This document shows positions 58,121 to 64,000 of a DNA stretch of 64,000 bases, in pieces. Numbering within the stretch: the stretch's first letter is position 1; each line of letters opens with the position of its first letter. The notes beneath the pieces were generated by a model. It was not told the origin of the DNA, did not search any database, and saw nothing but the letters and a program-made list of their open reading frames with translations. The position numbers were made by a program, and so were the translations under genes. Source of the stretch: Rhodamnia argentea (lineage: Eukaryota > Streptophyta > Magnoliopsida > Myrtales > Myrtaceae); the NCBI RefSeq assembly GCF_020921035.1, contig NC_063158.1:26522962-26586961 (forward strand), given 5' to 3'.

Positions 58121-61100
58121 TTACATGTGGGTTTCAAGGAAAGCCAAGACCGAGAGACCAGCGGCCCAAACATCATCGTCCAACACGTGCTCCTCCGGCG
58201 AATGACTCACACCTCCACGACAACGTACAAAGATCATTCCGACCTATAGATACATACATGTATAGCTCCACATAAGTTACCAGTTCTTCCTTTCAAATCA
58301 CCACTACCAACCAAAGTGTAGGAAAACACAAGGGATGCAAAGGCCATACCTTGGTTAGATGTGAGATGGCCATGGCATCATGTCCGGCTCCGCTCATTAG
58401 CACTGGAACTTCATCTAGGAACTGATTATCCAACATCCTCTTGAGCGCAGAGTGAGCCGCAAACTTGAGCTGTCTGTGCAACTCGTCATCACACATAACT
58501 GCACCTGCATCATGCTGTTCATCCCCAACACATAAGTACTTGCAGATATATTGATAAAAACTAAAGGAGGAAATGCACAATGCCATTAGACATCTCCACC
58601 TTGCGCTCAATCATGCAGGAAACAGACCGCCTGTCGCATATCTGATACATCCTGTTAGATAATTCATAGATCACTGCTTCGCGTCCCATATCATCTATTG
58701 CACGTACATCCACCGTGAATATCACCTGCCAACGGCCAAATTAAAATCGCTATCCATGAATCAAGAATTCTGAGCTATCTTTAGACAGCCATGCCATAGT
58801 AACCAGAAGGCAGATGAACCATTTCTTACTTGGCCTGGAATGACATTACTTGCACTTGGCCAAGATGATATCTCTCCAACAGTGCAAACAAGTGAAGTGG
58901 AAAGCGACTGCACTGTCGAAGCTTTGCAGTGATCATCAAAGGAGAGAAAATCTTCAGGCTGTTTACAAAAACTTTCCAGTAACACAATGAGTTCAGCCGC
59001 AGCCGACATAGGGTCCTGACGCATAGACATTGGAACCGTACCAGCATGCCCCTGAGAACCTCTGACAGTTACCTGCAAAATATTGTCGCGGGTAGAGAGC
59101 TTCACAGTCTATAATTTATTCTGGAAGTGTCCCTAACGAAACTCGATAACTAAACATAAGACATTGCACTTTGGCATATGAATAATCCCTAGGAATATGA
59201 CCCAAGAAGAGATTTTCCTAGAGTTAATTGGTGAAGGCCTATTGCCTCTCAGCTTATTGACGAATTATGCAACTTAGATGGATGATAAGAAGCCTCCGTG
59301 CGATCCTATTCCCTAATTAATGCACACTATGAGCTATAGCAAAATCATGTGAAGAAACTACCTCTAATAGAAATACCAAACTCTCACAGGGGTAATCCAG
59401 TTCCCTTATGCACAAGATCTTCTAATATTAGCTGATTAAACAGGGTGCAGTATTAATTCCAAACATCCATTATACCTTCAATCTTGTCTGTCCAGCTATT
59501 CCTTTCACCACCCCAAGAGGCAAACCCCTCCATTCCAGTACAGGTCCTTGTTCTATGTGAACCTACAGGAGCAGGATAGACCACACGAGAAGTTAGACCA
59601 ACGCTATCCCCAGCTGGTTTAGCGAGGCAGACAAGGAATATACCTCAACATAACCCCAAACAGAATCTCGTTCATACTTGAGGTTGTATAAATTTTCTTC
59701 ACTGGTTTGTATTGAGTTCTCTTTAAGAACCTCTTGTACAGTTACACCGCTGCATAAACATTGGCATAACTACATTGATAACGAATGCAGAGGGTAAAAA
59801 GAAGAAGCTGGGAGTCACTCAAGAAACCTTTTATCAGAAAATTGCAAGGCTGAAGCTGGCAATATTCCAGCAACAGCAGCACTACCTAGGAAGGTAGATT
59901 GGAATCTAACTCCCTCTTCATCACTAAAAGCGATTACCTGAAAAGTTCCAAGATGAAGGCAGATGCTTGATTAGATTTCAGATATGGTCAGTCCAATCAT
60001 CATTGAGGTAGCAACAGATACAGGAAACTGTGACGGCCTTTGGATAAATAGTTGGCTGCATTCAACACAAATCTATAAACTGGAGAGCATGACTACTGGA
60101 AATAAATGATCTAATCAATCGTGGAGTCAAAGAGTGAACTTCTTCTGGATTACCATCCATTTCACTCTGGCACCATTAAAATGATTTTCAGTTTGACCTC
60201 TGAACCGAATATTTCGGAAATCCCACTAAAATACATGTTATTTCCTTCATGAATTGAATTGTTGAAATCTGTCACCTTTAAGGAGATGGTTCTCCTGCAT
60301 AGCTAACCGCAAATACATAAAACATAATTTTCTAGCAATGACTGTGTTTTCAGGTGCTAGATATCCTATTCCAGATAACTCCTAAAGGATTAGACTAAAA
60401 CAAAAAATTCACACCCTCTGGTGCATCCACCAAATGTCAATTCTGGGCATTTCAATGATGATGGACATATGCTACTCTATGGGAGAAACACTACATGGTC
60501 AAAGCCATGAATGAAGCTTCAAGAACAATAAGCAGCAAAATTTTCAAATACCTCGACAGGCCGCAATAGATTACCCAACTTTCCGCAGGCATTCAGAACC
60601 TTCAGTGCAGATATTGCTGAGACAATACCTAATGATCCATCGAATATTCCGGCATCAACAACAGTATCCTTTGTCAAACAAAGAACTATCGAATATTAGA
60701 ACAAATGTTCGAGACACATGTCCTGATGGTTACAATTTGTAGGAGCCACGTATAGCTGATGTATAAAAAATGGTGCCTAAGTGTGAAACAACAATGAACC
60801 TATTCATATCTACAGAAGAAGATGAAAACAAATACCAAGTGTGAACCGATCAAAATAGCCATGGAACTTGCATTGATCCCATCTACTCGACCATGCACAT
60901 TGCCCATTTGGTCGATCCATCTAAATAGAGCATGAAGGCATCAGCGGAGCATCTCAATTTCAATAAGAACAAGGGAGATAAAGGCAAGAAGCTAACGTTC
61001 TCAAGCCAGCATCCTCCATCCACCCACGTATAAGATGTCCAGCCCTCACTGAAGCAGGGCTCATGAATGTCCTCTCAAGATAACCCTCAGCATCACTGAC

Positions 61101-62160
61101 CTGTTAATAAGGACACATCTATTTAACTTCTCATAGAGAACTCTACACTTATTCATGGATCAAAAAGCAGAAGATTATTGCAATGTCATTGTTAACCAGT
61201 TCCTAGAAAAGATTGTTATGCAAAACTAGAAGACATTCGTTGAAAAGTCAGGATCAATTAATCAAGTGGTCAAGCCAGTAAACCATCAATGTAAGGCAGC
61301 GAATAAGGTGAAAAATCACTTCCACCGAAAATTCATAATGCATTCAAGAACTTAATTCAGTTTCTCCCAGCTAACTCGGATGATAGCTTTTATGATAATA
61401 AGAGACCGAAATTCAGCAGAAAATCACGACCCTTTTTTCCTTCCTTCATGTTTTTCATGCTTCAAGACCAGAAAAACTGATTTTAACATTTAGCATCAAA
61501 CTTATGCTTTCACAAAAGCACAATATCCAAGGAAAAGCATAATCACGAAAAGGAAAACCTTTCCAAGCTCTTCAAGTCGAGCCACGGCCTCATCCCTTAA
61601 AATCTCTGGATGCAAGTCATCCTTTCTGCTTTCAAGATTTTGAGTACTCCATGAACCTGTCCATGTCCATGATTTTCTCACTTATCAGAAATGCCAAAAT
61701 GCGGCCACACATGCTCGACCAATGTTTAAGAAGAATAAAATGATCTAAAAATTTGCAACTCCTTTCGATTGACGCTTCAGGGACATGCAAAAGGACGTCC
61801 GCATAGTACAAATACCGGAAAAACAAGGAATTACGAATTAAAAATTCAACCTCCCGAACGGTGAAAACGACTCAAGTCCCAGGAACAACATCAAAGAGCA
61901 AATACGAAATAGAAAAGGCATAAAATACGCGAGGACGAAGACGAAAAAATTGGTCAAAAACGGATCTTTATGACTAAGGTGGGAACCCTTCATCATTAAG
62001 AAGAAACATTGGCGCACGCGTACGATCTGCGAGCAGGCACATGCACAGGATACGACGGAGATTGGAGGGGGAGAGAAGCAAAAAGCCGCGGAAAATTACC
62101 AGCAAAAGCGAGGGTGAAGAGCAGAGAGAAGAAGGAAAGCACGAACAACAGGCGAATCAT
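58121..62160 (-). CDS. AAH: Allantoate amidohydrolase (allantoate deiminase), M20 metallohydrolase
   Basis: Twelve exons give 474 aa: 62100-62160, 61559-61656, 60997-61100, 60836-60920, 60552-60668, 59828-59937, 59644-59749, 59476-59562, 58830-59072, 58600-58725, 58350-58514, 58121-58243. The N-terminus IRLLFVLSFFSLLFTLAFAG is a signal peptide, fitting the known ER location. Metal-site motifs of the M20 family follow: IGSHLDTVVDAGIFDGSLG (His and Asp ligands), AFSDEEGVRF (Glu pair), VHIEQGPVLE (His ligand), then VRGSQGHAGTVPM, MSGAGHDAM and CRGGVSHSPEEHV. The enzyme uses Mn2+ to release ammonia and CO2 from allantoate, giving ureidoglycine in purine nitrogen recycling. It matches Arabidopsis AAH (remembered At4g20070) exon by exon. 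Exon 2 start was set by frame at GACAG|GTTCATGG. Confidence 0.95.
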
Positions 62161-64000
62161 GGCAGGGCTGTCTCAAAGACTCGATTTTTTTTTTTTTTTT
62201 TTGGGCCAGAAAAGGCTCGATTTTGAAAGGTTGAAACGGGAAGCGTCTGCAAAGGACTTGGAAACTAGGTGAGTGCAACTCGGGAAGGAACGAAATCGCC
62301 CCACACCCAGTTCTCCAATATTACGACAACCGAAACAATTCAAATCGACTTCAAAACCATTTCTATACTTGTGTTGTTTGGTTCTTCTCCATCGTCTACG
62401 AGGCGAATGTTCTCGACGGGGATCTGTCCGGTTATTATCTCATGAGGCACAGCAGAAACAGTACGACGAAGGAGGAGGAGGAGGAGGAGGAGAGGAAGAA
62501 GAGAAGCGGATCACGGAAAGAGAGAGCACAAGATCAAAAGATGGCCACTCAATCCTGCACGCGGTGGCTGGCTGGTGGTGGCCCGTGACGATTCCCGGTG
62601 GGCCCCGCTTCCTTTGTCCAGATTCTGAGCCCCAGTCTTGTCCGCATATTCATCTTTGGCTCTGGGCATTTCACATAATGCCCCAGCCATGCGTTCCGCG
62701 ACCCTTGACGTGCTCCTCCTCTTCCGGGACCTTTCTTGTTTGCTTTTGTGAGGACGTTGGACACCACCATCCATTTAATATGGAGGAGGAATGTGACGGA
62801 TTCATCTCCATTTCCTTGGATATTACACCATCTGAACAATGCTTCTTCAGATGCACGTATTCAAGAGGAATATGCAAGTTGATGGCGGCCGATGTAAGGG
62901 GGGGCAAAAAAAAAACGCATATGGGCCCCATGCCAATAGTGTGCGCCACGTCACCATCCACACACCATTGTTTATTGACTTCAATCATTGTACTCTTTTA
63001 TTACAATTTGTCCAAGGAATCCTTGTCGGTCCCCTCGCCATGCCATGAGATTGCCGGTTAGCCCATGCACGATGATCTTATTGCTTATTTAGGAGTAGAT
63101 CGGATTAAAGCTATAGTTAGTGGGTTCTGACCTGGAGTTATGTTGCGCATCCAGGTCACTGCTTTTCTCTTCGTACTTTGTTGCCATGGAGCCCGTGCTG
63201 TGCTTTGAATCCTGAGTTCGGATACGATAATAATTTCTAAGTATAAAAGCGCCTTCAGAATGTTTCTCGATACTGATTCGAGCACAACAAAAGCATCGAT
63301 ATTTGGTGAAGTTTCAGAAATCTTTTGGGCTCAAACCCAGACCTTTCCAGTGTAACTCACCCCCATCTTTTTGACTTTTTCTGCTTTCTTGATAAACAAC
63401 TTTAGGCCTATCAACTAAATCCGTTTCCTCTCATGCCTTTGCATCTGCATTTGATAGAAAAACAGAGACAGGGTCGTGGTGGCCGCAGCCAGATAGAGAG
63501 GCGGGGCCGTGCGACTTTGGCATCGCCTCGCCGGGTCGTGGGAACCTGTAACTACAGGGGCGGCGGCATTTTTGGTTCTGAATTCCCTGAGGGCAAGCAG
63601 AGATAATTATTACATCACTCATTTTTTACCAGCACCGGCATCTTAGTGACGAAACAATGGTCCACAACTCAGTTGTAGGCTATGAAGCACCGACACGCCA
63701 AACCCCTTGGCGTGTCGGTGTGGACACGCGGACTCGACACGCGTCCGATACGCTCCGACACTTTCGACACGCGTCAAGCGTGTCGAGGTCTGAACGTAGT
63801 CAACGCCACACACGCGGGGACACGCGAGTCGGTGAGGAAAGAGGCCGGGAAAAGTAGATCCGAAGGGCGAGGGTAAGAGCGTTTGGCCATGAGAGATGAG
63901 AGAGGAGCCTACGCGGCGCCAAGCAGAACGCCTTCGTGTCGCCGGAGAGAGCGAAAAGCCGAAGAAGCGAGCGCGAGGACAGCGAGTAGAAAATCATGGT
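62161..64000. other. AAH 5' flank and unassigned right end
   Basis: Contains a T run at 62187-62202, a (GGA)n stretch near 62467-62495 and a G/C-rich, CACGCG-rich stretch from 63688. A 262-codon plus frame at 62273-63061 starts at GTG, includes the GGA repeat as poly-Gly/Glu and has no domain; I do not call it a gene. Confidence 0.5.
63688..63720. repeat. Perfect inverted repeat within a GACACGCG-rich stretch
   Basis: CACCGACACGCCAA (63688-63701) and TTGGCGTGTCGGTG (63707-63720) are exact reverse complements around a 5-base loop, forming a 14-bp stem. The next 120 bp repeats GACACG/CGTGTC words in both directions. This resembles the end of a small dispersed inverted-repeat element cut by the window edge. 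Confidence 0.65.

Noticed and set aside
62273-63061. 262-codon plus-strand open frame
   Set aside because: It begins at GTG, includes a (GGA)n repeat and has no domain or intron context; it lies in the AAH promoter side.
1-64000. CRISPR arrays, operons or bacterial-type elements
   Set aside because: No regularly spaced repeats; gene structure is clearly that of a plant nucleus.
1-64000. tRNA or rRNA genes
   Set aside because: No cloverleaf-like A/B box pairs or rRNA core sequences were noticed on reading; a tRNAscan or Infernal run would be needed to exclude them.

Overview
The window is nuclear DNA from a flowering plant, most likely a woody eudicot. It shows many-exon genes with GT-AG introns (and two GC-AG introns), AT-rich introns, organelle-targeted PPR proteins, and plant-specific genes such as PTAC14 and allantoate amidohydrolase. 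Species cannot be named from the sequence alone. Exon models were built by hand: every listed exon set keeps one reading frame from ATG to stop and was compared with remembered protein families, not with a database.

Layout, left to right. 1-941 (-): 5' part of a PLS-class PPR protein like OTP84. 2410-9323 (-): a DCAF4/WDR21-like WD40 gene, with a MITE and a 5'-truncated LINE in its introns. 9746-15529 (+): PTAC14, a plastid SET-domain protein, head to head with the WD40 gene. 16445-20232: a transposon nest, in which a 142-bp terminal-inverted-repeat element carrying a scrap of lactate dehydrogenase is split by a 2.9-kb hAT element. 20564-21829 (+): mitochondrial ribosomal protein mS33. 23258-25062 (-): a cationic amino acid transporter with a one-base frameshift. 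27269-28717 (-): an HAD hydrolase (HDHD3-like) with a long 5' UTR intron. 32115-38740 (-): DNA polymerase eta. 38823-41571: a second, opposite hAT copy sitting 82 bp upstream of the POLH ATG. 42913-48372 (-): an Era-type GTPase (ERG). 49780-51741 (+): a P-class PPR protein (EMB1025-like). 52863-53198 (+): a broken local copy of two ERG exons. 53957-55867 (-): a ZIP metal transporter. 58121-62160 (-): allantoate amidohydrolase. The last 1.8 kb has no gene I can support.

There is no operon-like unit; the genes are independent housekeeping genes with a bias to organelle gene expression (OTP84, PTAC14, mS33, ERG), DNA repair (POLH, and a CUL4-DDB1 adaptor candidate) and nutrient transport or recycling (CAT, ZIP, AAH). 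Gene order is informative: from memory, Arabidopsis keeps AAH, EMB1025 and PTAC14 together at At4g20070-20130 and mS33, an HAD hydrolase and POLH together at At5g44710-44740, two blocks linked by the GSO1/GSO2 duplicate pair. Here both sets lie in one window, which looks like the unfractionated ancestral order. The GSO gene expected between PTAC14 and mS33 is absent, and the transposon nest lies there. I found no previously undescribed gene system; the most unusual structures are that nest, the inverted pair of hAT copies, and several unusual splice or frame features.
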